Shown: piece after piece, positions 34,380 to 43,355 of the stretch
How the letters are laid out: each line of letters begins with the position of its first letter
Position numbering within the stretch: the stretch's first letter is position 1
Source: JAWLHK01 sp041690355 [NCBI: bacterium]
GTDB taxonomy: Bacteria; J088; JAWLBW01
Direction: 5' to 3'
NCBI GenBank assembly: GCA_041690355.1
Contig: JAWLHK010000011.1
Span: 77,121 to 141,120, forward strand
Length of the DNA: 64,000 bases
Made by a program: the position numbers and the translations under genes
The notes under the pieces: model-generated
Database searches by the model: none
What the model was told of the DNA's origin: nothing
What the model saw: the letters and a program-made list of their open reading frames with translations, nothing else

Positions 34380-35261
34380 ATGACTGTCCGCAACCGTGCC
34401 GATCGACCGTCGCCCGGCGAAGCCTTCGCCCGTCTGGTGAGCATCATGGACCGCCTGCGCGAACCCGGCGGCTGCCCCTGGGATCGGGAGCAGACCTTCG
34501 CGTCGCTGCGCCGGTACCTGGTCGAAGAAGCGGCCGAGGCGCTCGAAGCGCTCGATCGCGAAGACTGGCCGCACTTCAGCGAGGAACTGGGCGACCTGCT
34601 GCTCCAGATCGTCTTTCACGGGCGCATGGGGGCCGAGGCCGGGCTGTTCGACATCGTCGACATCGTCGAGGGGATCAGTGACAAGATGACCCGCCGCCAT
34701 CCTCACGTCTTCGGCGCCGGGCATGCCGCCACGGCCGAGGAGGTCCACCGGAACTGGGAGCGCCTCAAGGCGGCCGAAAAAGGGGGGGAGCAGGAAGAGC
34801 ATCCGCTCGGCAGACTTCCGCCCGATCTCTCTTCGCTTCAGAAAGCGCAGAAGACCGGCGCCAGGGCCGGCGCGACCGGTTTCGACTGGCCCGACGCGGC
34901 CGCGGTCCTGCGCAAGGTGCAGGAGGAGATGGGGGAGCTGCAGGCCGAAATGGACGCGGCTCCCGAGACGCCGGAGCGCCGCGCGCGCATGGAGGAGGAA
35001 CTCGGCGACGTTCTCTTTGCCCTCGGCCAGCTCGCGCGCCACCTCGACCTGGATGCCGATCGGGCCCTGAACCGCGGCGTCCTCAAGTTCCGCGACCGCT
35101 ACGCGCGCATGGTGCGCATGCTCGAAGGCGAAGGCCGTTCGCTCGAGGGGATGAGCGACGAGCAGATGGAGGCGGCCTGGCAGCGGGCCAAGCGGCTGCA
35201 TGCTCAAGGAAAGAGCGGCGTCGGAAGCGTGCTCCCGGATGAATACCCAGGCAAAGGTTGA
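34380..35261 (+). CDS. mazG: nucleoside triphosphate pyrophosphohydrolase MazG
   Basis: A 293-aa all-helical NTP pyrophosphatase with two MazG domains. Seen in the first: CPWDREQTFASLRRYLVEEA, then EELGDLLLQIVFH (EExxE...ExxD metal site); in the second: VQEEMGELQAEM, then EEELGDVLFALGQLARH. It hydrolyses NTPs, including damaged ones, and has been linked to lowering (p)ppGpp. About 25 residues longer than E. coli MazG at the N-terminus; the ATG 34380 choice is by homology. Divergent from ybeZ. Its stop overlaps the -35 box of rpsT. Confidence 0.9.
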   Translation: MTVRNRADRPSPGEAFARLVSIMDRLREPGGCPWDREQTFASLRRYLVEEAAEALEALDREDWPHFSEELGDLLLQIVFHGRMGAEAGLFDIVDIVEGISDKMTRRHPHVFGAGHAATAEEVHRNWERLKAAEKGGEQEEHPLGRLPPDLSSLQKAQKTGARAGATGFDWPDAAAVLRKVQEEMGELQAEMDAAPETPERRARMEEELGDVLFALGQLARHLDLDADRALNRGVLKFRDRYARMVRMLEGEGRSLEGMSDEQMEAAWQRAKRLHAQGKSGVGSVLPDEYPGKG

Positions 35262-35287
35262 CACGATTTTCGGGACCTGATTATAAT
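35258..35287 (+). promoter_or_regulatory. strong rpsT promoter
   Basis: Perfect TTGACA (35258-35263), an 18-bp spacer and perfect TATAAT (35282-35287). The -35 contains the mazG stop codon (35259-35261). This is the best promoter match in the window, as expected for a ribosomal protein. Confidence 0.88.
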
Positions 35288-35313
35288 GTATGGATTCATT
35301 TTGAGAGGATTGA

Positions 35314-35598
35314 ATGGCCAACCATAAATCTGCCGCGAAGCGCGCCCGTCAGAACGAGAAGCGCCGCATCCGTAACCGCGCCGTGAAGACCCGCGTCAAG
35401 AACGCCGTTCGCGAGGTCGTCCACGCCGTCGAGAAGAGCGCTGCCGACGAGGCCCAGACGTCGCTGGTCGCGGCCGTGAAGACCGTGCAGAAGGCCCGCT
35501 CGAAGGGAGTTCTTCACAAGAAGACCGCTTCGCGCCGCGTCAGCCGCCTGACCCGCGCCGTGAACAAGCTCGCGGCGGCCGAAAAGGTCAAGAGCTGA
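35314..35598 (+). CDS. rpsT: 30S ribosomal protein S20
   Basis: A 94-aa basic protein that binds 16S rRNA early in 30S assembly. Opening MANHKSAAKRARQNEKRRIR and the C-terminal HKKTASRRVSRLTRAVNKL are diagnostic. Shine-Dalgarno GAGAGGA precedes ATG 35314. Monocistronic between its own promoter and a strong terminator. Confidence 0.98.
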   Translation: MANHKSAAKRARQNEKRRIRNRAVKTRVKNAVREVVHAVEKSAADEAQTSLVAAVKTVQKARSKGVLHKKTASRRVSRLTRAVNKLAAAEKVKS

Positions 35599-35632
35599 GC
35601 TGCATCCGCCCCGGGCGGAATCGCCGAATTTG

Positions 35633-35664
35633 AAAAAGCCCGCAGCAGCGCTGCGGGCTTTTTT
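35633..35664. terminator. bidirectional rho-independent terminator after rpsT
   Basis: A perfect stem AAAAAGCCCGCAGC (35633-35646) / GCTGCGGGCTTTTT (35650-35663) with a 3-base loop. It carries a T run on both strands, so it can end rpsT (+) and the membrane-protein/DUF3703 unit (-). Confidence 0.93.
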
Positions 35665-35689
35665 CGTCTCCGCCGAGTGGAACGGTCGT

Positions 35690-36421
35690 TCAGACGGCGG
35701 CCAGGGCCAACCCGGTCAGGGCCGCGATGAGCAGCGGGAGCCCGATCCAGATGCCTGCCGCAATCAACAGGCCGGCGAGTACGAAGAAGACTGCCCGGCG
35801 CAGGCTGAACAGGGCCGCCGAGGTCGCCAGGCGCTCGCCCAGCGCGAGCAGATCGGCCACCTGCACCTGCCCCTGCACGGCCACTTTGCCCACGAAGTGC
35901 CGAATCAGCCAGCGCAGCGCGCCTCCCACGAGCGACGGCGCCCACGCCTGCAGCCGCGGTCCCACAATTCCAGGTTCGCCGCCCAGCCGTTCGGTTCCGG
36001 CGCGCACGACGGCGGCGACCTGCTCCTGCACGACCGCGACATCGAGCACTTTGCCGTCGCCCATGCGCGCCTGCAGCTTCAACGCGGACTCCCGCACGAT
36101 GCGCGAGGCGAGGCGGGCCGCCTCGCCGGCCGCCAGCTCGACCTGCACGGCGAGGGCCCACGGCACTCCGCCGACGACGGCGCCCACCATGAGCCAGATC
36201 CCGGCCAGAAGCCCCGCCATCCCGGCCAGCCACGGCGGGGGACCCAGCGGGGCGATACCCTCGAAGAGGAAGTAGAGGAACCCGGCGGCGAAGAGCGCAC
36301 ACCAGAGCAGAAACGAGGCGAGCGCCGAATGCAGGCGGCGGCGGGCCAGCGCGCGCAGTTCGGCGCCAAGGTCGCCAAGGTCGATGGAGCCGACGGTCGC
36401 GACGTCAGCGCGTTCGCTCAT
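35690..36421 (-). CDS. membrane protein of unknown function
   Basis: A 243-aa protein. Seen: two helices near residues 30-80 (ALASFLLWCALFAAGFLYFL, MAGLLAGIWLMVGAVVGGVP), a cytoplasmic helical middle (VELAAGEAARLASRIVRESA), and a long hydrophobic C-terminus with two helices (AVFFVLAGLLIAAGIWIGLP). I do not recognise the family. It overlaps the DUF3703 gene upstream by 17 bp, so the two are coupled. Confidence 0.7.
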   Translation of the reverse strand: MSERADVATVGSIDLGDLGAELRALARRRLHSALASFLLWCALFAAGFLYFLFEGIAPLGPPPWLAGMAGLLAGIWLMVGAVVGGVPWALAVQVELAAGEAARLASRIVRESALKLQARMGDGKVLDVAVVQEQVAAVVRAGTERLGGEPGIVGPRLQAWAPSLVGGALRWLIRHFVGKVAVQGQVQVADLLALGERLATSAALFSLRRAVFFVLAGLLIAAGIWIGLPLLIAALTGLALAAV

Positions 36422-36761
36422 GCGCCGCCTCCGGTTCGAGAATGGCCCGCAGATCGTCGGGCAGCGGCACCGGCGTGAAGATTCCGACACGGGCACTTCC
36501 CGGATTCCCCCGCGGCGCCCGTCCCGTCCAGGAACCGGGGGCGGCCAGGATCAACCGCGGAAGCTGGGCGAGCGCCTCGAACGTATCGCCACGGCGCACG
36601 GCAAAGACGAACATCAGCCAGTGCACGTAGACGTGCGGGCCCGCCCAGCGCTGGCTCAGAATGTGCGCGCGCTCGAGCGCCGTCCATTGCGCGGCCGGAT
36701 CGGAGGCCGTGCGCGCCTTCAGCAATTCCGCTTCGTAATGGGGACGAACCCGCGCATCCAT
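36405..36761 (-). CDS. DUF3703-family protein
   Basis: A 118-aa soluble protein matching DUF3703 by eye: ARVRPHYEAELLKARTASDP, ALERAHILSQRWAGPHVYVH and the end ILAAPGSWTGRAPRGNPGSA. The family is His-rich around the ERAHILSQ...H core and often neighbours copper or mercury resistance genes. Here DUF411, another metal-linked family, is 71 bp upstream on the same strand. Role unknown; metal handling is inference from context. Confidence 0.8.
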   Translation of the reverse strand: MDARVRPHYEAELLKARTASDPAAQWTALERAHILSQRWAGPHVYVHWLMFVFAVRRGDTFEALAQLPRLILAAPGSWTGRAPRGNPGSARVGIFTPVPLPDDLRAILEPEAAHERTR

Positions 36762-36788
36762 GTCCTTGAATCCTTCCTGCCGAACTCG

Positions 36789-36819
36789 GACTGACGACTG
36801 ATGACTGACGACTGATGAC
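36789..36819. repeat. heptanucleotide tandem repeat (site a)
   Basis: GACTGAC, GACTGAT, GACTGAC, GACTGAT, then GAC: four exact heptads alternating in the last base. It fills much of the 71-bp gap between the DUF411 and DUF3703 genes. Confidence 0.85.
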
Positions 36820-36832
36820 GGAAGACACCTGG

Positions 36833-37369
36833 CTACGGCTCGATATGCTCGTACACGCTGGTGGATCCGTCGGCCCGGTAGGCGACCACGTCATAGGCTT
36901 CGGGATGCGGGCCCTCCATCCCGGGGCTCCCCTCGGGCATACGCGGAACGGCAATGCCCTTGACCGCCGGCTTTTCGTCGAGCATGCGCCGGATGACCGG
37001 AGCGGGCACATGCCCTTCGACGACATAGCCGTCGACGACGGCCGTGTGGCAGCTGGCCAGTTGGCGCGGCAAACCGTGGTGCTGCTTGACCGGAGAGACC
37101 GACTCGAGGTCGTGGACGTCAACCGCGAAGCCGTTGTCGCGCAGGTGGTCGACCCATTTGCCGCAGCAGCCGCAGGTCGACGTCTTGTAGACGGTGACCC
37201 GGCCGGACTCGGTTCCGGGCGCCGGAAAGGCCGGCGCGGCCGAGAAGCCCCCCTCGGCGACGGTGGGGATCGGTTGCGTCGGCGGACGCGGCTCGCGCTC
37301 GCAGGCGGCCAGGGTCAGGCCAAGCGCGACGACAGAACCCATAAGAAAATGCGATGCATGTCTTTTCAT
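36833..37369 (-). CDS. DUF411 periplasmic metal-binding lipoprotein
   Basis: A 178-aa DUF411 protein. Seen: lipoprotein signal ending LTLAAC (Cys near 23), then TVYKTSTCGCCGKWVDHL with the family CxCC motif, CHTAVVDGYVVEGHVPAPVI, and KGIAVPRMPEGSPGME. DUF411 members bind copper or are tied to copper tolerance; the conserved Cys and the Met-rich PRMPEGSPGM support a soft-metal site. Start ATG 37369 is chosen by the signal peptide; the frame continues upstream only through repeat DNA. Confidence 0.88.
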   Translation of the reverse strand: MKRHASHFLMGSVVALGLTLAACEREPRPPTQPIPTVAEGGFSAAPAFPAPGTESGRVTVYKTSTCGCCGKWVDHLRDNGFAVDVHDLESVSPVKQHHGLPRQLASCHTAVVDGYVVEGHVPAPVIRRMLDEKPAVKGIAVPRMPEGSPGMEGPHPEAYDVVAYRADGSTSVYEHIEP

Positions 37370-37474
37370 AGCGCATATTTTCGCACGGTTCCCGCGCGCC
37401 GCGCATCCGGAAATGGCATCCACGGCGTCAGGGGTAACGTGAGGGAATCCCCGGTTGCGGGGTTCTCCGGGTAG

Positions 37475-37650
37475 TGACCGGACTGCCCGCGCGGAGACGC
37501 GGAGGCGCGGAGACGCGGAGAGGAAAAACGAGCAAAAGCGGCATTTTCTTGCGGTGCGTACGCTGAAGACGCCGAACGGATCCCGTTCCCAGACACCAGA
37601 AGCTTGCTTCACTCCGCGTCTCCGCGGCTCCGCGTGGAATCGTCTTTGTA
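37475..37650. repeat. snap-back element with inverted GCGGAG-octamer arms
   Basis: The left arm starts GACCGGACTGCCC (37475) and runs through octamers GCGGAGAC, GCGGAGGC, GCGGAGAC, GCGGAGAG (about 37491-37522). After about 87 bp comes the inverted arm CTCCGCGTCTCCGCGGCTCC (from 37612), ending near GGAATCGTCTTTG (37650). The 14-mer GCGGAGACGCGGAG is exactly complementary between arms. It is clearly related to the repeats at 62.7 and 63.4-63.9 kb. Confidence 0.8.
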
Positions 37651-37660
37651 TCTGATACCG

Positions 37661-37690
37661 ACGTCCGAAACGTCCGGCGTCCGGCGACCG
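37661..37690. repeat. heptanucleotide-type repeat (site b)
   Basis: ACGTCCG (37661-37667), two bases, ACGTCCG (37670-37676), GCGTCCG (37677-37683), GCGACCG (37684-37690). Same consensus as site d at 55.67 kb. Confidence 0.65.
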
Positions 37691-37763
37691 ATCGGCTTTG
37701 CCCCCGTAGAACCCCGTATGTTACGCTGAAAAGGTTTCCTCTACAAGCGGCCGGTCGACTTAC

Positions 37764-38651
37764 ATGGACAGTTTACGCGCCCCTCAGCGGGTGCTGAAAA
37801 AGCTTGAGCTCCGCAATCTGGCCGAGGTACAGCGCCTGCTGAAACCCGGCCGGCTGCACACGGTCTGCGAAGAGGCCCGCTGCCCCAACATCACCGAGTG
37901 CTGGAAGCGGCCGACGGCCACCTTCATGATCCTCGGCAGCGTGTGCACGCGCGGCTGCAAGTTCTGTTCGGTTACGAGCGGCAAGCCGATGACCGTCGAC
38001 CCGCACGAACCCGAAAATCTCGCGCAGGCGGCCCTGCAGATGAACCTGCGGCACGTCGTCATCACCTCGGTGAACCGCGACGACCTGCCCGACGGGGGCG
38101 CGAACCACTTCGCGGCCTGCATCGCGGCCGTGCGCGAAGCGCTGCCCGAGTGCAAGATCGAAGTACTGACCCCCGATTTCCGCCGCAAGGCCGGGGCCAT
38201 CGAGATCATCGCCGGCGCCATGCCCGACGTCTTCAATCACAACCTCGAGACCGTGCCGCGCCTGTACCGCAAGGTTCGCCCGGGCGCCGACTATGCCGAG
38301 AGCCTGGCCCTGCTGCGGGCCGGCAAGCGGCTCGGCATGCCCCTCGTCAAAACCGGCATCATGGTCGGCCACGGCGAGACCCGCGACGAAGTGCTGGCGC
38401 TCATGGACGATGCGCGCGCGCACGACGTCGACATTCTGACCATCGGGCAGTACCTGCGTCCGTCGCGTGACAGCCTGCCCGTTCTCGAATACGTGACCGA
38501 CGAACAATACGAAGACTACCGCGCCGAGGGCATGCAGCGCGGCTTCAAGATGGTGGCTGCGGGCACGCACGTGCGCTCTTCCTACCTCGCCGACCTCGTC
38601 TTCGAACAAGCCGAACACGGTCACGCCGACGTGTCCGTGCGCGCCGAATGA
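37764..38651 (+). CDS. lipA: lipoyl synthase
   Basis: A 295-aa radical-SAM enzyme that inserts two sulfurs into octanoyl groups on lipoyl domains. Both clusters are visible: the auxiliary cluster Cys in [13 protein letters not shown] and the radical-SAM CxxxCxxC in [10 protein letters not shown]. The C-terminal RSSY motif that ligates the auxiliary cluster is present ([10 protein letters not shown]). Length is normal. No lipB is adjacent. A user of the SUF-made Fe-S clusters. It lacks a clear Shine-Dalgarno. Confidence 0.96.
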   Translation: MDSLRAPQRVLKKLELRNLAEVQRLLKPGRLHTVCEEARCPNITECWKRPTATFMILGSVCTRGCKFCSVTSGKPMTVDPHEPENLAQAALQMNLRHVVITSVNRDDLPDGGANHFAACIAAVREALPECKIEVLTPDFRRKAGAIEIIAGAMPDVFNHNLETVPRLYRKVRPGADYAESLALLRAGKRLGMPLVKTGIMVGHGETRDEVLALMDDARAHDVDILTIGQYLRPSRDSLPVLEYVTDEQYEDYRAEGMQRGFKMVAAGTHVRSSYLADLVFEQAEHGHADVSVRAE

Positions 38652-38679
38652 ATTTTCTCCCGCGCCGCGTGTCGTATCC

Positions 38680-39903
38680 ATGCCCAACCTGAACGAAGAG
38701 TTTTATCGGATCAAGCGGCTGCCGCCGTATGTCTTTTCGATCGTGAACGACCTGAAGGCGAAAGCCCGTCGCTCCGGCGAAGACATCATCGATCTCGGCA
38801 TGGGCAACCCCGATCAGCCGACGCCGCGCCACATCATCGAAAAGGCCAAGGAGGCGATGGACAACCCGCGCAACCACCGCTATTCGGTGTCGCGCGGCAT
38901 CTACAAGCTGCGGGGCGCGATCAGCGACTGGTACAAGCGGCGGTACGACGTCGACGTCGACCCCGACACCGAGGCCATCGCGACCATCGGCGCGAAAGAG
39001 GGCCTCAGTCACCTGGCGACGGCGACCATCGCGCCGGGAGATCTGGTCTTCGTGCCGACGCCGAGCTATCCGATTCACGCCTACGCGCAGATCATCGCCG
39101 GCGGCGAGGTCATGGGCATCCCGATGGTCAAGGGGCGCGACTTCATCGAGGAGCTCGAACAGGCGCACAAGCAGACTTTTCGCAAAGCGAAGATGCTCGT
39201 CGTGTCGTTTCCACACAACCCGACGACCACCTGCGTCGACCTCCCCTTCATGCAGCGCATCGTCGACTTCGCCCGCGCCAACGACATGTGGGTCATTCAC
39301 GACCTGGCCTACGCCGATCTGGTGTTCGACGGCTACAAGGCCCCGAGCATTCTCCAGGTGCCGGGGGCCAAGGAGATCGCCGTCGAGTTCTTCTCGCTCT
39401 CGAAGAGCTACAACATGGCCGGCTGGCGCATCGGATTCGCCTGCGGCAACCCGAAGCTCATCGGCGCGCTCTCGAAGCTGAAAAGCTATTTCGATTACGG
39501 CATGTACCAGCCGCTCCAGATCGCGGGCATCATCGCCCTCAACGGTCCCCAGGACTGCGTCGAGGAGATTCGCGGCATGTACCAGACGCGCCGCGACGTG
39601 CTGGTCGACGGCCTGAATAAGGCGGGCTGGCAGATCGACAAGCCGAAGGGGACCATGTTCGTCTGGGCCGAGATTCCCGACGAGTTCAAACCGCTCGGCT
39701 CGCTCGAGTTCTCCAAGCTCCTGCTCCAGGAGGCCAAGGTCGCCGTCTCGCCCGGCATCGGGTTCGGTGATTACGGCGATACGCACGTCCGTTTCGCGCT
39801 CTGCGAAAACGAGCAACGCCTGCGCCAGGCGGTGCGCGGCATCCGCGCCGTGCTGAACGGCGGAAGCCAGGAAGAAAGCTCTCCCATCGAGGTTACCAAG
39901 TAA
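38680..39903 (+). CDS. alaC: class I/II aminotransferase, AlaC-like
   Basis: A 407-aa PLP aminotransferase. Seen: [12 protein letters not shown] opening, NPTTT at the substrate-binding Asn, HDLAYADL (PLP-binding Asp/Tyr), and the PLP-lysine loop [15 protein letters not shown]. The sequence style ([13 protein letters not shown] start, [12 protein letters not shown]) is that of AlaC/YfdZ-like alanine transaminases, some of which are annotated as LL-diaminopimelate aminotransferase. It lies between lipA and hom, and its stop shares a base with the hom start (TAATG), so it may supply aspartate-family metabolism. Exact substrate uncertain. Confidence 0.85.
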   Translation: MPNLNEEFYRIKRLPPYVFSIVNDLKAKARRSGEDIIDLGMGNPDQPTPRHIIEKAKEAMDNPRNHRYSVSRGIYKLRGAISDWYKRRYDVDVDPDTEAIATIGAKEGLSHLATATIAPGDLVFVPTPSYPIHAYAQIIAGGEVMGIPMVKGRDFIEELEQAHKQTFRKAKMLVVSFPHNPTTTCVDLPFMQRIVDFARANDMWVIHDLAYADLVFDGYKAPSILQVPGAKEIAVEFFSLSKSYNMAGWRIGFACGNPKLIGALSKLKSYFDYGMYQPLQIAGIIALNGPQDCVEEIRGMYQTRRDVLVDGLNKAGWQIDKPKGTMFVWAEIPDEFKPLGSLEFSKLLLQEAKVAVSPGIGFGDYGDTHVRFALCENEQRLRQAVRGIRAVLNGGSQEESSPIEVTK

Positions 39904-41204
39904 TGTCTGTCCTTCGCGTGGGCCTTCTCGGGTGCGGCACTGTCGGCTCGGGGGTCTTTCAGATTCTCTCCCGTAACCGGGAACTCCTCGAACAGCGTAC
40001 CGGCCTCTCCATCCAGGTGACCCGCGTGGCCACGAAAGACTTCGACCGCGCCCGGGAGGCCGGCGTCGCCGACGAGCTCCTGACCGACGACCTCATGAAC
40101 GTCGTTGAAGCCGACGACGTCGACGTCGTCTGCGAGCTCATGGGCGGCCTCGAACCTGCGCGCACGGCCATTCTCGCCGCCCTGAAGGCCGGCAAACACA
40201 TCGTGACGGCCAACAAGGCCCTGCTCGCGCACCACGCGGCCGACCTGTTTCCCGCCGCCGCCGAAGCCGGCCGCGAGCTTGCCTACGAAGCGAGCGTCGG
40301 GGGGAGCATTCCGATCATCCGCGCCCTGAAGGAAGGCTACGTCGCCGAGAATATCCAGGGGCTCTACGGCATCATCAACGGCACGACCAATTACATTCTT
40401 TCGGCCATGGCCGACAGCGGCCGCGACTTCAGCGACGTGCTCGCCGAAGCGCAGCAGCTCGGCTACGCCGAGGCCGATCCGACGTTCGACGTCGAAGGGG
40501 TCGACGCCGCCCACAAGGTGGCCATTCTCGCCATGCTGGCCTACGGCGTGCGCTTCGACTACCGCAAGATTCCGACCGAGGGGATCACGGGCATCTCCAA
40601 AGCCGATATCGACTTCGCCCACCGCTTCGGCTATCGCATCAAGCTCATCGCCATCGCGCGCCTGCAGGACGAGCGCCTCGACGTGCGCGTGCACCCGACG
40701 ATGATCCCCGAAACGAGCCAGCTCGCCCAGGTGCACGGCGTCTTCAACGCCGTCTACCTCGAGGGAGACAACGTCGGACCGTCGCTGCTCTTCGGCCGCG
40801 GCGCCGGCTCGCTGCCCACCGCCAGCGCCGTGCTGAGCGACATCGTGGCCATCGGCCGCAACGGCGGCGCCCGGCGCGTGCCCGACCTCGCCTACGAGCC
40901 CCGCTTCGTGCGCGACATCGAAGTGCTCCCCGGCGAAGAGATCCGCTCCGAGTACTACGTGCGCGTCCACGTGCTCGACCAGCCCGGGGTGCTCGGCCAG
41001 ATCACGACCGTGCTGGGCGGCCACGGCATCTCGATCGCGAGCGTGCTGCAGCTCGATCAGCCGACCGACAACAAGGTTCCGCTCGTGCTCGTCACGCACA
41101 CGACCACCGAGGGGAACCTGCGCGGCGCCCTGGCCGAGATCGAGCAGCTCTACTGCACGGCCGGGCCGTCGACCTTCATCCGCATTCTCGAGAATCTTTC
41201 GTAG
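39903..41204 (+). CDS. hom: homoserine dehydrogenase
   Basis: A 433-aa enzyme reducing aspartate semialdehyde to homoserine. Seen: NAD(P) Rossmann loop [25 protein letters not shown], the catalytic region [26 protein letters not shown], and [15 protein letters not shown]. An ACT domain follows (about 350-425; [18 protein letters not shown]), the usual threonine-feedback site. Start overlaps alaC stop by one base; thrC begins 10 bp after the stop. Confidence 0.96.
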   Translation: MSVLRVGLLGCGTVGSGVFQILSRNRELLEQRTGLSIQVTRVATKDFDRAREAGVADELLTDDLMNVVEADDVDVVCELMGGLEPARTAILAALKAGKHIVTANKALLAHHAADLFPAAAEAGRELAYEASVGGSIPIIRALKEGYVAENIQGLYGIINGTTNYILSAMADSGRDFSDVLAEAQQLGYAEADPTFDVEGVDAAHKVAILAMLAYGVRFDYRKIPTEGITGISKADIDFAHRFGYRIKLIAIARLQDERLDVRVHPTMIPETSQLAQVHGVFNAVYLEGDNVGPSLLFGRGAGSLPTASAVLSDIVAIGRNGGARRVPDLAYEPRFVRDIEVLPGEEIRSEYYVRVHVLDQPGVLGQITTVLGGHGISIASVLQLDQPTDNKVPLVLVTHTTTEGNLRGALAEIEQLYCTAGPSTFIRILENLS

Positions 41205-41214
41205 GAGTCCGCTC

Positions 41215-42261
41215 GTGTGGCAGGGCATCATCCGTGAATACGCGGCCTTCATGCCGCAGGTCGACCTCGACCGCGTCGTAACCCTTCACGAGGGCAACAC
41301 GCCGCTCATCGAGTCGCGCAACATCGTGCGCAGCCTTCCCGGAGGGGTGCGGGTCTTCTTCAAGTACGAAGGGTTGAACCCGACCGGTTCCTTCAAGGAC
41401 CGCGGCATGACGATGGCCATCACGAAGGCCTACCAGGACGGCGCCGAGGCGGTCATCTGCGCGAGCACCGGCAACACGAGCGCCGCGGCCGCCGCCTACG
41501 CCGCACGCGCGGGCATGAAGGCCTTCGTGCTCATCCCCGCTGGCAAGATCGCGCTCGGAAAACTGAGCCAGGCCATGATTCACGGCGCCGTCGTCGTGCA
41601 GATCGAGGGGAACTTTGACGACGCCCTCAACCTGGTGCGCACGATTTCAGACACGCATCCGGTCACGCTCGTCAACTCGGTGAACCCGTACCGCATCGAA
41701 GGGCAGAAAAGCGGCGCCTTCGAAATCGTCGACCAGCTTGGCGACGCGCCCACCTTTCACGCCATCCCCGTGGGCAACGCCGGCAACATCACGGCCTACT
41801 GGAAGGGCTACAACGAGTTCCACGCCAACGGCAAAGCGAAGCGCCGGCCGAAGATGATCGGCTTTCAGGCCGAAGGGGCCGCTCCCATCGTGCGCGGCGC
41901 CCCCGTGGCCGACCCCGAAACCGTGGCCACGGCCATCCGCATCGGCAATCCGGCGAGCTGGCAGCCGGCGGTCGCCGCCCGCGACGAAAGCGGCGGCCTC
42001 ATTGACATGGTCACCGACGAAGAAATTCTCGCCGCCTACCACCGGCTCGCGGCCGAAGAAGGGGTGTTCTGCGAACCGGCGAGCGCGGCCAGCCTGGCCG
42101 GCGTGCTGAAGCATCCGCACCTGTTCGGCGACGGCGACGTCATCGTCTGCACGCTCACGGGGCATGGCCTCAAGGATCCCGACAACGCCATCAAGGCGAG
42201 CACGCAGCCCGTGACCGTCAAGGCCGACAAGGAAAGCGTGCTGCGGGTACTTGGATTCTGA
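41215..42261 (+). CDS. thrC: threonine synthase
   Basis: A 348-aa PLP enzyme converting O-phosphohomoserine to threonine. Seen: EGNTPLIES, the PLP lysine in [30 protein letters not shown], and phosphate-binding [13 protein letters not shown]. Length fits the short class. GTG start with TAGGAG upstream. With hom it makes a Thr branch; thrB (homoserine kinase) is not in the window. Confidence 0.96.
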   Translation: MWQGIIREYAAFMPQVDLDRVVTLHEGNTPLIESRNIVRSLPGGVRVFFKYEGLNPTGSFKDRGMTMAITKAYQDGAEAVICASTGNTSAAAAAYAARAGMKAFVLIPAGKIALGKLSQAMIHGAVVVQIEGNFDDALNLVRTISDTHPVTLVNSVNPYRIEGQKSGAFEIVDQLGDAPTFHAIPVGNAGNITAYWKGYNEFHANGKAKRRPKMIGFQAEGAAPIVRGAPVADPETVATAIRIGNPASWQPAVAARDESGGLIDMVTDEEILAAYHRLAAEEGVFCEPASAASLAGVLKHPHLFGDGDVIVCTLTGHGLKDPDNAIKASTQPVTVKADKESVLRVLGF

Positions 42262-42267
42262 GCCGGT

Positions 42268-43347
42268 TTACGAGACGGCGACGTCGAATATCCTCCCGAT
42301 TGTCCACGTGAGCGCGGCCGCGACGCCGCCGATGAGGGCCATGCGCAGGGCGCTGTAGACCGCGCTGCGCCCCGTGAAGAGGCTCATGGCGGCCCCCACC
42401 AGCATGAGCGCCCCGAGGCTCAGGCCAAGCGCGGCCGGAAGCGCCCCAGCCCCCGCGAAGAGCAGAAAGGGGAGGAGCGGAACGATGGCCCCGGCCGCAA
42501 AGCTGAAGAACGAGGCCGCGGCCGCGCCCCACGGCGACCCGAGCATTTCGGGATCGAGGCCGAGCTCTTCGCGCGCGAGCGTCTGCAGCCCCTGCACGGG
42601 GTTGGCGATGATGCGCCGGGCGAAGCCGGCGGCCTGCTCGCGCGGCATCCCCTTGGCGACGTAGATCTCGGTCAGCTCGGCGATCTCCTCTTCGGGCATC
42701 TCCTGAATCTCTTCCCACTCCAGCGCAATCTGCTGCTCGTAGACTTCGCGCTGGGTGCGCACCGAGACGTACTCGCCCGCGCCCATGGAGAAACCGCCGG
42801 CCAGGAGCCCGGCGACGCCGGCGACGACGATGACCTCGGGGTCGCTCTGCGCGCCGGCCATGCCGAGAATAAGGCTCGCATTCGAGACCAGGCCGTCGTT
42901 GATGCCGAAGACGGCCGCCCGCAACGCCCCGCCGCCGCGCCCGGCGCGGTGGCGCGCCTGCTCGGTAGGCGTCGAGAGAAGCGGAACCGGTTCGCCCCCC
43001 GTCTCTTCGCCCAGTTCGGGAATCGGGGCCGCCGCCCCCCGGTAGACGCCGAGCCCGCGCACCTTCATGGCCGCGAGAATGGGCAGCATATGGCGGGGAT
43101 GGACGGCGCGCAGCAGCAGGCCGACGAAGCGCGCCCGCGCCGACGGGCTGAAGGCGGGCATCGGCACGCCCCCCTTGATCAGATCCTCGGCCCAGAGCCC
43201 GGCCTGTTTCTGCGCCGCCTTGCCGAGGCTGTCGAACAGTTCACGGTTACGGCCGCTCTCCCGCGACACCATGATGCCGTAGAGATAGGCGGAATTCTTT
43301 TCCTCGCGCCAGCTGTCGAGCCGCTGGCGTACGACGCGCGGGTCCAT
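42268..43347 (-). CDS. VIT1/CCC1-family transporter with N-terminal ferritin-like domain
   Basis: A 359-aa protein. The N-terminal part (about 1-100: NSAYLYGIMVSRESGRNREL) is a rubrerythrin/ferritin-like helical domain; the C-terminal part is a VIT (vacuolar iron transporter) domain with AVFGINDGLVSNASLILGMA, GGFSMGAGEYVSVRTQ, and helices SFFSFAAGAIVPLLPFLLFA. This MbfA-like layout exports iron or manganese. ATG 43347 is chosen; the frame continues upstream into bamA. It is 8 bp downstream of bamA on the same strand. Confidence 0.88.
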   Translation of the reverse strand: MDPRVVRQRLDSWREEKNSAYLYGIMVSRESGRNRELFDSLGKAAQKQAGLWAEDLIKGGVPMPAFSPSARARFVGLLLRAVHPRHMLPILAAMKVRGLGVYRGAAAPIPELGEETGGEPVPLLSTPTEQARHRAGRGGGALRAAVFGINDGLVSNASLILGMAGAQSDPEVIVVAGVAGLLAGGFSMGAGEYVSVRTQREVYEQQIALEWEEIQEMPEEEIAELTEIYVAKGMPREQAAGFARRIIANPVQGLQTLAREELGLDPEMLGSPWGAAAASFFSFAAGAIVPLLPFLLFAGAGALPAALGLSLGALMLVGAAMSLFTGRSAVYSALRMALIGGVAAALTWTIGRIFDVAVS

Positions 43348-43355
43348 GCCGGTCC

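Larger units (their letters stand above)
37370..37763. other. 394-bp intergenic region with two repeat types
   Basis: Between DUF411 (-) and lipA (+), divergent. It holds a snap-back element (37475-37650) and a heptad repeat (37661-37690). No protein gene or RNA is recognisable. A weak promoter-like pair TTGCCC (37698-37703) and TACGCT (37722-37727) precedes lipA. Confidence 0.7.

Noticed and set aside
38545-41252. Two 420-490 codon antisense frames over alaC and hom
   Set aside because: Shadows of strongly coding genes; no motif or ribosome site.
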